64,000 bases of DNA from Inia geoffrensis (GCA_036417435.1 CM070907.1:63162001-63226000); one strand, 5' to 3'; shown: positions 34,118 to 47,248, counted from the stretch's first letter. Notes: generated from the letters alone by a model not told the origin. Translations and numbers: made by a program.

Positions 34118-34663
34118 CTGGGGAAAAATATTGTTTATTAAACTCATTTTAAATGTCACAACAGCAACTCAGTGTCAGCAAATGCTTATTATCTCCAATA
34201 GTTGGTAGTTTTATCCAGTAAATTCTATCTGGCATGTTTGAAAAATGATGGTCTTAATTAATCTGGTTAGCAAAGAATTACCATATATATGCCATATCAA
34301 AAAAAAAAAAACAAAAAAAAACGCAGGACAAAATTGTATAAAATATACTCAATTCCAGAGTCCTCCAAAGGCATTCAAATCTAAATCTCACAGAAGTGAA
34401 ATTTTTACAGATGTGAGAAAACATGGGCCTGAACATATCAAAGAGGCGGTCAAGGTCAGGGTAAACCTGAGACTCTAATTGGGGCAGATTCCCACCCGTG
34501 CTCTTCCTACTGTATGAGACTCACTGTGATAGATTATAAAGCTGTACTAAATATAATTGTAACTGACCTTTCCTATAAGGATTTAAAAGACAAGGTATCT
34601 TGAAGTGGTTCATAGTCACTATCATGATCATCAATTCTAATGACAGAAAGCGTATCAGTAAAT

Positions 34664-34945
34664 AGAATTTTTTTTCAATTGAAATATAGTTGATTTACAA
34701 TGTTGTGTTAGTTTCAGGTGTAGAGCAGAGTGATTCGGTTATACATACATACATATACATATATATATATATATATATATTTTTTTTTTTTATTCAGATT
34801 CTTTCCTCCTTTAGGTTATTACAAAATATTGAGTATAGTTCCTTGTGCTATACAGTAGGTCCTTGTTGGTTATCTATTTTATATATAGTAGTGTGAATAT
34901 GTTAACCCCTAACTCCTAATTTATCCTTCCCCCCCCCCAGCATTT
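34664..34945 (-). mobile_element. Antisense L1 3'UTR with embedded TA repeat
   Basis: TATAGTTGATTTACAATGTT, CTATACAGTAGGTCCTTGTT and TATATATAGTAGTGTGAATA match the antisense half of the L1 at 47249. An ATAC/TA microsatellite has grown inside it (34742-34780). Confidence 0.75.
34742..34780 (+). repeat. ATAC/TA microsatellite inside an L1
   Basis: ACATACATACATATACAT followed by (TA)n and a T-run. Confidence 0.9.
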
Positions 34946-35355
34946 TTTTTATTAATGTAAGACTGAATATCAATATTTGCTATCTGTTGTTTCATAAATT
35001 GACAATTCCCTCCCCTAAGCAGACCTCTAACAGAGACTCAGGAAGCCATGAATAGGAATAAGGACTGATATGGAACCAACAAGCCACATTCCTATGCTTA
35101 AAAGAAGCAGCCCCCAACAGCATTAGACTTTTCATTCTTTAGGACAAAAAATCTAGGTCTTCAGCAATGCAGTAACATGATATTCATAAAATTTTCCACC
35201 ACAAGAGTGATTTCTTATATTAAACAGTAAAAATTATCTATATTTGGTAGGAAGAAAGTACTATGAAATTCTCTTTATTTCACGGTGCTTTGATAAAATG
35301 AGAACAATGGCACTCCTTCCCCAAATGAGATTTTCAAAGGCTGAGCTCAATCTAC

Positions 35356-35437
35356 CTTGGCTGGAGATACAGCTGACTTCCTTGTGCTTTCCTGGGATGT
35401 ATCAATCATGGTGGAAGCTGGATTTACCACGCTGGAA
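35356..35437 (-). CDS. SYTL2: SYTL2 coding exon 4: Ser/Thr-rich linker
   Basis: A short exon for about residues 130-157, rich in S, T, V and A and ending in SAVSPAK. Only the frame that joins exon 3 is free of stops, and the exon ends in phase 0. The donor AAG|gtagat is weaker than its neighbours, so skipping is possible, but skipping would shift the frame because 82 nt is not a multiple of three. Acceptor cttttgcag. Confidence 0.92.
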
Positions 35438-36766
35438 CTGCAAAAGAAACAATAATTCAGCGAATAAAAACTTACCCTTTGAGGAAGCGTAGATCACGCC
35501 CCTGAAGCCAGAAGCTGTTAAGGCAGGATAGGAGAGGAAGTTTGTAAAATCAAACTGCCAGGAAGGTAGAGGGAGTTGGAGCCTAGAGATGATTAAGCAG
35601 CGAAGCAAAGGCAATGGTAGAACAGAAATGAAAACAGGCACGAGACAAGACAAAACCATCCATCAGAAACCTTGAAGTTTTTATCACGGTACCAGGCACA
35701 CAGGAGGTTCACAGTTTAAATCTGTACAAATAAACTCACCTCAAAGTCAGGACCTAACATCAGATGCAGACTAGAACAGTGAGCAGTTGTTCTCAAGAAG
35801 GGAACATCCCTGCTGAAATAAGGCCCCAGAGCATTTTAGAGATTCCGTAGGCCAGGACCAGAATGGCACTGCTTACTCTAACTCGGGTAGAAAACAGCTA
35901 AAGAAAAGACGCAGGCGAGACAAGTGATTGGGCAGTAGAACAGAAGAAACAGCAGATCTAAGAGATGCTGTGCCGGGAGGATGGTGGATTGGGGCAACTT
36001 ACTGGGAACTTTCAACCCAACTCTACAGGCTGGCCAGGTGAGTTCTCGTTCGAATACAAGAGGAGTAAAGACAAGCAGAGCATTCAGAAGATGGTGGGAG
36101 GTCAGAAGCCTGGAGCTGGCTGAGAGGGGAGAGGAGAATTCTCTAGACCACGATTCCCTACCGGAGGGACAGGGCAGCCCTAGGGTGAGAGTGCGGGGAG
36201 GGTGAATGGAGAAAAGTGAGTTGAGCCAGCTCCCTGCTGAACAACTACTCCCTTGGCTGTTGAGTAAGAAGGGCAAAGAGGGTCATAGTGGCCCCCGAGA
36301 GGGAGGAAAACTACCCACTCAGGCTTCCTGCTCCAGTGGCCCTGCCTCAGGCATAAGAGGGGAAGTCACTATTGGCTGAAAGCACCATGCCTGGTTAAAC
36401 TCCACCAGTTCTCCTAGTGGCATCACAGAGTCAAGGCCTTGGAAGAAGTGCCTCGGAAGGTGTTGGCTTTTTACCACGAAGCTAAAGAACTGGAGTGGGG
36501 GGGAGGGGAGCATTTTGCCCCAAGGCCACAGAGCCTTGCCCAAGATTGTTGTCACTAAAATTATGGACTAGATGTTCTTGCAAATTCATTTTCTTTCCTT
36601 CTCTCTGCATGTTGATTGCTACTTTTGTAGTCCCAGGAACAGGCTGAACACTTGAGGAAGCCATGCTCCCTTTTGTTGCCTTCCTCACTGTTCCAGAAAG
36701 GAATTACAGCAGATGAGGCAGCTGTATATATCGAATACAGCCTGACCGCAGGGATGTGAGAAAGGC

Positions 36767-36782
36767 GGGGGGGGGGGGGGGG
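36767..36782 (+). repeat. 16-G homopolymer in a G-rich patch
   Basis: An unbroken run of 16 G followed by further GGG and GGGG runs to about 36810; a G-quadruplex is possible on this strand. Confidence 0.9.
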
Positions 36783-37439
36783 CAAGGGATGGGGAGGGGA
36801 AGGGCAGGGAACAAGAGGAGGAACTTATAATGGAGCCAGAATTAAGGCTAATAGAAAAACACATGGCAGGAGGCCTCTGTTCTTGAAACAGGTGAGCACA
36901 AACTTGAATCAAGTTATCTAGCGGCCAATGTGAGAAAAGAATCCTGATAGGTCACTGATAGAACTCACAGTAAAAACAGCCAATAGCTCAGGACTAGAAA
37001 GCAATGTCTCTTGAGTGTCACTTTAAGAAGCCAGTGAGTGATACGAGGAAGCTTATAGTGGATGCCATGTTCAGTTTTCTCACAGTGTTTTGTATCATCT
37101 CCTTTAGTAAATAAATCGGTCACACAATGAGAGGACCTGGGCCAAATGCTGATGGTTGGGGTCTCCATGGAACAGCCATCTTCTCCTGTCATCTTCCTCC
37201 TTTCTCCTTCCCACTCACCAAGAACAAAGGACAAGCAGAGTCTCTACATTCTCCTCCCTCTAGTCCCTGGAAATCCAGTTCCTGAGCCTCTAGCCACCAG
37301 GCCCACAACTGTCCACACTGCATATCATGTTGTCCCCTCCTGCCCAGAGATGAAACCAGTCTCTCTCTGCTAAACTCTACTAAACTAAATCCATGCAGCT
37401 ATGGATTTCATGTCTGCTATGCAACCCTCATTCTGTGCA

Positions 37440-37560
37440 TACACATCTTATCTCTCATAGTAAACTGGGAGATCCTTAAAGAGTACCTTGACCTTCTTTC
37501 TATTCCCCATGATGCCTTGTACAGTGCCTGGTACACAACTGGTGAACGACTGAACAACTG
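37440..37560 (+). mobile_element. L2 3' end, sense
   Basis: GTACAGTGCCTGGTACACAA then a GTGAACGACTGAACAACTGA tail fit the L2 3' terminus. Confidence 0.55.
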
Positions 37561-38763
37561 AAGGCCAACTGAGCCAGTGCCAGGGTAGGCAGCAGCACAC
37601 AGGTGCCATGGTTTTTAAAAATACCTATGTTGTTTGCCAAATTACAATGAGGCACATTATTTAGGTTTTAAACAAAATGTCTTTGTTCCTGCTATTCAGA
37701 AATCAAAAGAGAAGAAGAAATGAGGTATTCAGACCACGCGATCAAACACCAGAAACATACAGTATTCACTGGGTTACCTTGTGGTTGGGATTGGCGGGAA
37801 ATGGGATGAGGGTGAGATACTTGGTTAAGTACAGTTCACAAGTCTGCTTACTAGAAAAAAATAAAACAAGGGTCTTATGCCTCACACTGTCTCTGAAAAT
37901 ACAGTTACTTCCTCAATTTAGCTCCGGCTTTGCTTCTCTTGAGGAATGCAACAATGTTTTGTTTGCCTGTCTTTTATCTCGCAACCATCAATACAGCAAC
38001 CATCTTATTCTCAGTTGATCTCTGCAACATCCCTGTGAGGTATGTATCCTTCTCCCCATTTTACTAGCGAGAAAACTGAGGCTTGGAGAGCTAAAGTTAG
38101 TGAAAGAGCTGGGGATGTGCACCAGGTGTGTCTGACCCTGACTCCAAAGACAATCACTGTAATGGCTGGGCTCTACTGCCTCTGATTTCTCACACGAGTA
38201 AAGCAGTGGTTTATGGCAAGAGGACTGGAGTGAAGTCTGGGCGATTTCTTCCTTCCCAGTTACTCTCACATCTGTCACTTCCTTTCCACCCCTACTGATT
38301 CCTCCTTTATTTCTGTCATCTGTATTAGCCTCATATCCGACCTCCTGACACCCAAGTTCCACTTCTCTAATCCATTCAGCATTCCACCTCTAAGCTGGGA
38401 TGGTCTAAAGCAGAACTTTGATCATGTCCCTCTTCTGCTCGTTACCTTTGCTGGATCCCCAAGGCCTGTGGAATGAAGCGGAAGCCTGAACTCCTCAGGA
38501 AGGAATTGGAGACGCTCCGCCATCTGCCCCACTGTACCCTCCGCCTTCCTGTTGACCCTCATGCCAAACATGACTCACTGTCCCTCTTTGCTGTCTCCGC
38601 CAACCTATCCCCAGCCCTTCCCTCAAGGGTTTGCTCTGCTCTCTTGACCCAAATCCTCACTATCACCTCCAAGCCCAGTCCAAATCTCACCTCCCTTGTG
38701 ATGCTGGTCACCTATCAGCTCAGCTGGAAGTGGGTCTCCTTGTCTCAAGTCTTACAGCACATT

Positions 38764-38975
38764 TTTTTTTTTTTTTTTTTTTTGCGGTATGCGGGCCTCT
38801 CACTGTTGTGGCCTCTCCCATTGCGAAGCACAGGCTCCGGACGCGCAGGCTCAGCGGCCACGGCTCACGGGCCCAGCCGCTCCGTGGCATGTGGGATCCT
38901 CCCGGACCGGGGCACAAACCCGCGTCCCCTGCATCGGCAGGCGGACTCTCAACCACTGCGCCGCCAGGGAAGCCC
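38764..38975 (-). repeat. CHR-family SINE, short form, antisense
   Basis: Poly-T, then GCGGTATGCGGGCCTCTC and body to AGGGAAGCCC. Imperfect duplication TTACAGCACATTT / TTACAACACATTT flanks it. Confidence 0.95.
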
Positions 38976-39633
38976 TTACAACACATTTTATTGGTACCTT
39001 GGGATTGGGATTTGCTCCCTGCCTGGTACTATTTGTTATCATGTGATCAGATATTCATATATGGAAGCATTATTTTTCCTAAGAGAATATAGTCTCTTTA
39101 TAGCCAGATACTGTGTCTTTTGTTTCTTAGAATCCCTCTCAGAGGGATCAGATTTCTATTCTCAGGGTGTGTCCCGCATATATAAGATATTCAATACATT
39201 CCACGTGATGAGTTCTTAAAACTGTACAGCAAGCCAAGGTTCACACCTTGAGCTCTGTAATTTCTTCCCTCACAAGGTACCCTTCAAAAACTACCTGCAA
39301 TACTAGATGTAGCACTTCGCCAAAATGGGTTTACTTCCATAAGAAGATTATTAAAGTATTAGACTACGAAACTACTGTTAGGGTTCCCCTCCTAAAAGTG
39401 TTTGCATTTTAATACAAGTCTTTGAAGACTTAACTAAAAAGAAGAATAACGTTAGGTACCGTGGTAGGGACATCTGGGGAAGAGGGAGGGCTTTAGAGCA
39501 GTCTTAGAACTACACCACGGGGGCAGTGGGACAGTCCACCTGCTTCTATGCCTAGCCATAAAATGTTTCCAAGCACATTGCAGCAACGTTTCAAGCTTCT
39601 GAACCTTAACTAGCCTTTCCCTCTAAAGCAGTT

Positions 39634-39766
39634 GAAGATGAATTCCCTGGCGGTCCAGTGGTTAGGACTCCGAGCTTCCACTGCAGGGGTCACGGGTGTG
39701 ACCCCTGGTCGGGGAACTAAGATCCCACGAGCCTTGTGGCACGACCAAACAAATTAAAAAATAAAT
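39634..39766 (+). repeat. Short CHR-related tRNA-derived SINE
   Basis: AATTCCCTGGCGGTCCAGTG head, TGACCCCTGGTCGGGGAACT middle and an AAATAAATAA tail, about 130 bp. Duplication TAAAGCAGTT on both sides (about 39625 and 39767). It differs in its middle from the other copies, so it is a separate subfamily. Confidence 0.88.
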
Positions 39767-42232
39767 AAAGCAGTTAACAATAACACCAGACGTACCCTCT
39801 TCTGAAGTATTTTTCAGCTTAAATATTAACTGTGTCTGGTATCAGAAGCAAATGTTGCAAGTGTTTTTTTTTTCCCCCCGTGTTTTTTGCTGTTGATTTC
39901 TCCCTTTCTCCTTGGCAGCTAATGCTGTGCCCATGCCCAGTACCCAGCGCTGTGCTAACACGTATTACACTCAATGAGGTTTCAACACATCAACAAACAC
40001 GTGAAGAAATGGCTCAGGGATTTGAGTGAAGCAAACTCAAAAATATGCTATGCCTTTTTTTAAAACCCCAAAACACTGGTCCTTTACCACCGTGTGTGCC
40101 AATACTAACTACCATGCTGAAAATCAGTAACCGGAACTAGAGCTGGGATCACTTGTACTTTTCTTTGCCACTCGAAACGGAACCTCATTCTCTGCTGCTC
40201 TGTTCATCAAACCTCTCTCTGCTTCCCTGTGCTACAGATGCAAACAAAGATGAGCTCCAAAATAACGCAGGTAGCTTCCCATATGCTTCAATACACACCG
40301 AATACCCACAGTCTTTTAACCATTCACAGGCAGAAGCCCACAGAACTGTACCCGCAACGGAAGAAGGACTCTTGCCCCAGAGTTTATTAGAAAAAACTCC
40401 TTCAGAAGCTCCAATATCCAGTCACTGCTGGCTCACACTCCCCAACTCCTGACTCCTGGCTAACAAAATATTGACAGGTATTGAGTCATTCTATTGAAGT
40501 TCACTTAGTGTAAAAGTACAGGCCCCAAAATAGACTTAACACACCCAGTTCCCAAATGTTAAAAGTATAGGTGAAAAACATGCTGGAACCTGATACTGAG
40601 TAAAGCAGTAGTTTCTGACACGGAAAGGAGGAATTAAACAACAGCTCTTTCTACAGTTCTGGGTGAGTACCACCCGTGCCACGTAATGAGCAAGGCGTGC
40701 TGGATACAGCTAACATTTTGATTCCTGCCTTCTCAACCTACCTCCATCTATGTTATAATAACATAATTATAAGGCCACCTGCAAATTGCCAATTTTCTTT
40801 CTTCCTGAGAAATGCCAAGTGGTTCCCATGCCTCATTTCATTCAGTCTCATAACATCCTGGTGAGGCAGCCTAGTTCTGATGTACATACAGATGAAACCC
40901 GAAAGACTCTCCTTGAGGTCACGCGAGAAATGTAGCAAACAATGGAGATGCAAATGTGGACACTATATGCTCTAAGGGCAGTGGCACCTCGGTCCCTTAG
41001 GCCCTTTGAGATGAAACGAGTTCCTGGGAAAAGGGCAGGACGTCTGACCCAGATAAAAGAGTACAATGAGCTAAGTTTGTGTCTGACACCCGCAAATCTT
41101 CTCTTGTCCCCCCTCTTCCCTCAGTCAGTCAGTGCTCTGGTGTCCCCATCAAACCCAGCTCTTAGGAGCTGCTTTCAGTTGCTTGAAAGGGAATCTAAAT
41201 GCCTGTGTTCTCACTCCCAGAGTTTCTAAAATTTAAGGTGTCCTCTTGCTGTATGGAAGGAAGGCAGGCCTTCATCCCATTAGGGAAGTTGCAGGCAGCT
41301 GGAACATGGGGAGTCACAAGGAGAAAGAGGTAACGTGTTCTCACATCCTTTCCTGAGCTCCCTGAAATACCTGTATGTGTGTGAGAGCCCACACTTCCAT
41401 TCATTGAGCAACTACTATGTGCTATGAACTATGTGTTAGGAATTCTACATGTACTCGCTAATTAGAGTCTCAACAATCCTGGTAGCAAACTATTTCATTC
41501 CCATTTTACAGCCAAGGAAACAACGGCCCAAGAAGTTGAGTCACTTCTAGTGCAAGGTCACAGAGTCAATTCACAGCTACTGTTAAGGTGTTTCAACCTC
41601 TAGCCGACACGGCCTCTATAGACATAACAGAACATTACAAATCATCCTCGAGGGGAAATAGTGCCACCTACCACCCAGGAAAACAAAGCAAGTCCTCTCC
41701 AAAAGGGAAATGGATAAATAATGGGAAACAATAGAATCAGTATTCCATTATCCATGTGGCATAACTTTACTTATATTTGACTCAGAAATGCCTGTTGGTG
41801 CCTACAGTACAGACCCTCTCCCTCACCTGTAAATTATGTTGGAAACATCCCTATTCCCCAGGTGCCTCAGCCTTGGATCCTGGATCACTGACTGTCCCAC
41901 CAGCAAATTCATTGACTTCATTCCAGTTGGAGACTCTGAATTGAGTTGTCTTCACTGAGGAAGTAGAGATAAAATGCAACTGCTCTCCCACCAAAGGGTA
42001 ACAACTATACCGCCAAGGGACAGACACCGATGGGAAGATCCTTAAATACCTAAAAGCAAATCACCATGGTTCCGAAAGGTCTGTGACAACGAAACCCCAT
42101 AATCAGCTATATCGCAGGAACCATGTACTGTACAAATGCACGTTTTGATTGGCCAGAGGATAAAAATGTATGGAAAACACAAAAAATCAAGACTGAAATA
42201 TTGAGGACAATCTGTATCCTTAAGAGACATCT

Positions 42233-42440
42233 AGGGCTTCCCTGGTGGCGCAGTGGTTGGGAGTCCACCTGCCGATGCAGGGGACACGCGTTCATGCCCC
42301 GGTCCGGGAGGATCCCACATGCCGCGGAGCGGCTGGGCCCGTGAGCCATGGCCGCTGAGCCTGCGCGTCCGGAGCCTGGGCTCCGCAACGGCAGAGGCCA
42401 CAGCAGTGAGAGGCCCGCGTACCGCAAAAAGAAAAAAAAA
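42233..42440 (+). repeat. CHR-family SINE, short form
   Basis: Intact head, body and A-rich tail. Target-site duplication AAGAGACATCT at 42222-42232 and 42441-42451. Confidence 0.95.
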
Positions 42441-42449
42441 AAGAGACAT

Positions 42450-42665
42450 CTGTTGAGTGCCTACCATGTGCCAGGTAGTCTACATACGTTACCACTAATT
42501 CTCACCATAACCTTTCCCGTATAGTATGATTCCTATCTATAGTCAGGAAAAGAGATTCAGAGAGATTAAACGACCTGCCCATGGTCAGATGATTAATAAG
42601 TGGCATAGTCAGGATGTGAATTCATGTCTGCTTGGTTCCTGTGCTTGAGTTTCTTCTACGGCACC
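42450..42665 (-). repeat. MIR SINE remnant, antisense
   Basis: GTGCCTACCATGTGCCAGGT, AGAGATTAAACGACCTGCCC and CAGGATGTGAATTCATGTCT; the left end abuts the SINE target-site duplication. Confidence 0.68.
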
Positions 42666-43025
42666 AGGCTGCTACAATTTGATCATCATTCATCTCTTTC
42701 CTGAAATGACTTACTCCCCTACACTCATTTTGGAGTACCTCTTCACTGGCTCTATGGAGATATCCTTAGCACAAATAAAAAACAGCTCTTGTTGGTGCTG
42801 GAAGAAATCACCACGTAGCATTTTAGTTTTTACTATGCAGATCTGTTAGAAATTCTGGAAGCTGAGAAAGAGCACTGCGCACGCTTTGTCCACATCAGGG
42901 CCCAGAATTCTCTCGTACATGCCCCCTTCCCATGCCCATGAGACCTGTCTGGCATTTGCACTCACACAGCGGGACCAAGCCACGAATCCCACGTGCAGCA
43001 GCTCTCCCCATGAGCTCAGTCTTAC

Positions 43026-43161
43026 CTCGGGTTTGCAGGCGCTACATTTTCTTCTGGCTCTTCTACAACACCGGTTAGCTCTGGGGGAAGGAGAGCATCT
43101 TTGTTGACATTATTCACCCAGCTTTCCTTTGCCCTGTTTGCTCTGTCCTTACTCTGCTCAG
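43026..43161 (-). CDS. SYTL2: SYTL2 coding exon 3: start of the linker
   Basis: Encodes about residues 85-129. It begins [15 protein letters not shown] and ends in an acidic stretch with EEPEENVAP; there is no folded domain and the composition suggests disorder. Acceptor gtttcag, donor AG|gtaaga. A CHR SINE lies about 200 bp upstream in intron 2 (43361-43563). Confidence 0.94.
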
Positions 43162-43360
43162 CTGAAACAGGAAACGATAAAGATAAGAAGGTTATCTATC
43201 TCTCACCTCCACGACCTACAACTCTCATATCAGCTCTTATCACTGAAGGCTGGAAACTGAACGTCAGGGGCCTCCCCTGAGTGCCCAGGCAGTCACTAAT
43301 GAGTCTGAGCACTTGGGATCAGAATTGCATCTGCAAGAGGAGTCAAAACACAAAGACCTG

Positions 43361-43563
43361 GGCTTCCCTGGTGGCACAGTGGTTGAGAGTCCGCCTGCCG
43401 ATGCAGGGGACACGGGTTCGTGCCCCGGTCCGGGAAGATCCCACATGCCGCGGAGGGGCTGGGCCCGTGAGTCGTGGCCGCTGGGCCTGTGTGTCCGGAG
43501 CCTGTGCTCCGCAACGGGAGAGGCCACAACAGTGAGAGGCCCGCGTAGTACCAAACAAACAAA
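43361..43563 (+). repeat. CHR-family SINE, short form
   Basis: Target-site duplication AAAACACAAAGACCTG at 43345-43360 and 43564-43579 is a perfect 16 bp. The tail is interrupted as ACCAAACAAACAAAA. Confidence 0.95.
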
Positions 43564-43702
43564 AAAACACAAAGACCTGTATACAAGACCTAGTTATATT
43601 ACTAAGTGGCTCTGAGGCAGAGGGAATGTTTGTTGAGCTCTATGAGCCTAATATTCCTCTTCTTAAAAAGAAGACACCTTGTGAAAATTAAAAGAAATCA
43701 CG

Positions 43703-44000
43703 CAGGACTTCCCTGGTGGTGCAGTGGTTAAGAATCCACCTGCCAATGCAGTGGACACGGGTTCGAGCCCTGGTCCAGGAAGATCCCATGTGCCGCGGAG
43801 CAACTAAGCCTGTGCACCACAACTACTGAGCCCGCGTGCCACACTACTGAGCCCATGTGCCACAACTACTGAAGCCCACGCGCCTAGAGCCCATGCCCCA
43901 CAATGAAGAGGAGCCCCCGCTCGCCGCAACTAGAGAAAGCCTGTGCTCAGCAACGAAGACCCAACGCAGCCAAAAATAAATAAATAAAAGAAAATAAAAA
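43703..44000 (+). repeat. CHR-family SINE, long form
   Basis: Head, ACAACTACTGAGCC-type repeats and AAATAAATAA tail. Near-perfect duplication TAAAAGAAATCACG / TAAAAGAAATCATG. Confidence 0.94.
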
Positions 44001-44889
44001 TAAAAGAAATCATGTAATTAAAAAAAAATTACATCTGCGAGAGAAGTCAGTAGATTCCCATGTTGTTACCTCCCTACAAGTACCGTCTCCGGAGAGCACG
44101 GGTGCACCTTTAAATGTGCAGAGATGACTGAAGCAAAATTCCGACTGCCCTAGGTGATTCTGACCTGAACAAGGGTCAGGACCAAATGTGTACGGCCAGG
44201 GGACACTCAGGGCAGGGAGTCCTCACTGGGACAGACACACCTTCATTACCAAGTATTTACTGAACAGCTACAATGGGCCCAACTTGAGGCTGGGCTCTGG
44301 AACACAAAGGGGAACAAATGCTTCTATTCTGGAACATCCCTCTCCACTGCCTCCTCCTCCCCCAATCTCTACACATCCAAATTCTATATCTTCCTTAATA
44401 GCCAGCTCAGATGCCAGGGCCCCCTTAAAACCTCTGTGATCCCTCTTCAGGAAATAACCTCTTTTGCCTCTGAGCATCCAGAACTCTTTACCTGAACCTC
44501 TTAGATAATTAGCATCAACTGAGTGATGACTGAGTGCCAGGCATAGTGCTGAGTCCTTTGCATGCATTATCCTATGAGGAGGTAACTATTTTCCAAGTTT
44601 ACAGATTTGGAAATTGAGGATCAAAGGGTTCAAGAAACTTGCCTAAGGCCACATAGTCAGTAAGTGCCAGGAATACTTTCATCGGTGTTAAGAAGATGAA
44701 GCAATATAAGGGCTCCCAATTTCCAAATACTCACATCCACAGGTCTCTTTACACATAAGTCTATTTTCTTCAGCTGCAAAACGGAGTCCACAGTACTAAC
44801 TCGCACCCTTCAAGATTTCTGAAGGTCTGGGTGGTTTTGGAAATCAAGAGGGCTGTGAGCAATACATAGCACATCACAAGAGGTCAGCC

Positions 44890-45110
44890 CTCATCTGTAA
44901 GGAGCGTGGCTCTGAGTCCGAAAGACTGAAATCCCCGAGCTATCATTTGCCAACTATATGACCTTGGGCAAGTTACTTCACTTCTCTGAACTTCACATAC
45001 CCCACATATAGAATGGGGATAATAACACCTACCTTACAAGATTGCTACTACAATTAGAAATAATAGGGACTAAACGCCTATCATATATTAGACACTGAAG
45101 AGGTGACAGC
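44890..45110 (+). repeat. MIR SINE remnant
   Basis: CTTGGGCAAGTTACTTCACT and AGAATGGGGATAATAACACC. Confidence 0.7.
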
Positions 45111-45670
45111 TATTTTCCTTACTGACTACAGGCTAGAGCTAGACAATGGCTGTTCTTAGGGATGAAGGTTTATACTGGCTAGTGCAGAGTTAATTGGAGA
45201 GAAGACACCCGGTTAATATTTGATGAACTCAACAGAATTCTAAAGAAACCCTCAAAATGCTGTCTTTACAGTCCCTTAAATGATGTACTTGGTTTTTAAA
45301 GAAGTACCGGGTGTCAAGGTCATTGAACAGGGAGGCTAATCTCTTCCTGTCACCCTACTCAGGAGAAAAGGTTCTGAATTTTCAGAGTTAAAAGCCAAAG
45401 AAAGCGGAGGTGGTAGGTCCCTTATAACCCCCAATTGTCTAGGCTACTCCAATTCAACATGGCATCTAAAGGGCTTCCCTCATCCTTCTTCACCACAGTA
45501 AGTCACTTAGCCCTGCCCTCATCCATCCAAACCCAGGGCAAGGAGATTACGACCTAGAGGACTATGCATGATGCAAAGCACACCCCTAAATGATTCCCTT
45601 CCTCTCTCCCAAGGACACCTTCTCCCAAGGACAAATGCTGGCTCTAAATGTACTAGCCCAATCAACTCAC

Positions 45671-45822
45671 CTGCTCCCTGGTGTCTCTTCTTTCTCATGG
45701 ATGCTCTGATGATATCTGCTCCGTGGATTTTCTCTCTGTGCCTTTTTGCCTTGGCTTCATAAAACCATTGGCCACTCATATTCTTCAGCTGCTGGTCATC
45801 CTTAATTTTTTCAGGCAAATGT
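45671..45822 (-). CDS. SYTL2: SYTL2 coding exon 2: SHD2 with the SGQWF Rab27-contact motif
   Basis: Encodes residues 34-84. [14 protein letters not shown] (about residues 50-63) is the SHD2 signature; the W-F pair inserts in a hydrophobic pocket of Rab27 and is diagnostic of Slp/Slac2 proteins. No zinc-finger cysteines occur between SHD1 and SHD2, as expected for Slp1/Slp2 and unlike Slp3-5. The acceptor follows a long T/C tract (tttgtag) and the donor is G|gtgagt. It joins exon 1 in phase 2 and exon 3 in phase 1. Confidence 0.96.
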
Positions 45823-47248
45823 CTACAAAAGAAAAAAAAAAGCTTTACTTTGCTAAGAACCCACAGTAAATAAATGAGTTTATTATGACACTGCATAAAG
45901 AAATCTGTAAACATACAGCCAGAATGAAGTTCTCAATATCTTACAAGATCCCACAAACCTCCCAGGTGACTAACAAATGTATGCTTTGACTGAAAGGTCA
46001 GAGAAGCCAAGGCCATCACTTTTAAAAAATTCAAAGATTTAAGCCATGATCCCCAGATGATGCCTGAAATTTCTCAAGAGCAAATTCACTCTTTGGCTGC
46101 AGGCTTGTTGTTCACTGTTCAAATGTAAATACCCCAGAGAAAGATGACATATTAAGCTTCCCTAAGCTTTGGTTTCCTCATCTTTAAAAAGGGGTTAATA
46201 ATAGTAACCCACCTGACGGGGTCGCTATGAGGATTAAATTAGCTAATGCACGCAGACCACCCTCTGCACATGCCTGGCACCTAATAAACACTCAGTGAAT
46301 AACTGGCTCATCAGTTCTTGCCATTTCACTGCAATGAGCTTATCAGAGACTTTCCTGGAAGCTTGTAGGGGAGAGTGCATGAGGTTCCCTGGTTCTTAAG
46401 GTTATGAATGAATTGAATTCAACAAGAAATGAATTCAACAAGACTGGCTGGGATCAGGAAAGATAATATTTATGTGGGGTGGGGAGTGGAGGCAGACATA
46501 AATTCCATTTGTGCAGATACTGCATCTAAGTGTTCCACGTCATTCATGCTCATTGGAAAGCTAAAACCTAAAGAACAAGCCAAGTATCACCCTCCTAAAA
46601 TCTCCCTCATTTACAGTGAGGGGAAAACACTGTTCTACATGACAAGTCTTATAATCTCTGCATCTCTCTATCCACGTCAATAAAATGAGAATCAAAAAAC
46701 CTATCTTTTCTTTTTGATAGAGCTGTACTTACAATAAAGTGGAATAAAAGCCTTAAGGGGACTTTGAACTCTTGGAGGGTAATGTGTTACAAAAATCCAA
46801 GAGGGTTTTATGATTGTCATTCGAGCCAATATGCACGCTTCCTAAAGTAGCCAATCTAAGTGTTTTAGCCAGAGAACGTGTATGGCAGCCACACCCAAGG
46901 CGGTGGCAGGGCTGTGTGTGAGGGTTGCACGCAGGCCTACCTGGGAACGGGGAAGGCAGGAGGGGCAGTTACCTGGGTTCTGGCAAGTACGTTTTCTCTC
47001 TCCCAAGTGTGCCTGGTGAGATCTTTCCAGCCAGAGTCCCGCTCTCTGCTGGAAACTCCTCTCCTCCCCCAGTTACCTAGAAAGAAGTGCCCCTATGCCA
47101 AACATGTCCAATCACAACCCTTGGACACACCTTGTTGTGACAGCCCATCATCAAATCCAGACAGGGACAGTGGCTTCATTTCATGGTTCTGAATCACCAG
47201 AGAGGTCATGGTTCTTATAAAATGTTTCTAATGGTTTCCCATTGCCTA

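Larger units (their letters stand above)
34118..35355 (-). other. SYTL2: Intron 4
   Basis: Donor gtagat, acceptor tttccccag. It contains an antisense L1 3'UTR piece (about 34664-34945) carrying an ATAC/TA microsatellite at 34742-34780. Confidence 0.87.
35438..43025 (-). other. SYTL2: Intron 3
   Basis: Donor gtaaga, acceptor cttttgcag. It contains a 16-G run (36767-36782), L2 pieces (about 37440-37560 and perhaps 38400-38750), two SINEs and a short CHR-like SINE (38764-38975, 42233-42440, 39634-39766), and MIR-like sequence at 41400-41610 and 42450-42665. The stretches 35.5-36.7 kb and 39.8-41.3 kb are relatively GC-rich but unassigned. Confidence 0.87.
43162..45670 (-). other. SYTL2: Intron 2
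   Basis: Donor gtgagt, acceptor gtttcag. It contains two CHR SINEs (43361-43563 and 43703-44000) and MIR remnants (about 44500-44690 and 44890-45110). Confidence 0.88.

Noticed and set aside
35878..36276. 132-codon frame on the minus strand in intron 3
   Set aside because: No splice sites, low-complexity composition and no similarity; chance frame in GC-richer DNA.
38473..39219. 248-codon open frame on the plus strand
   Set aside because: It crosses a whole antisense CHR SINE including its poly-T; the protein is SINE sequence plus L2-like DNA.
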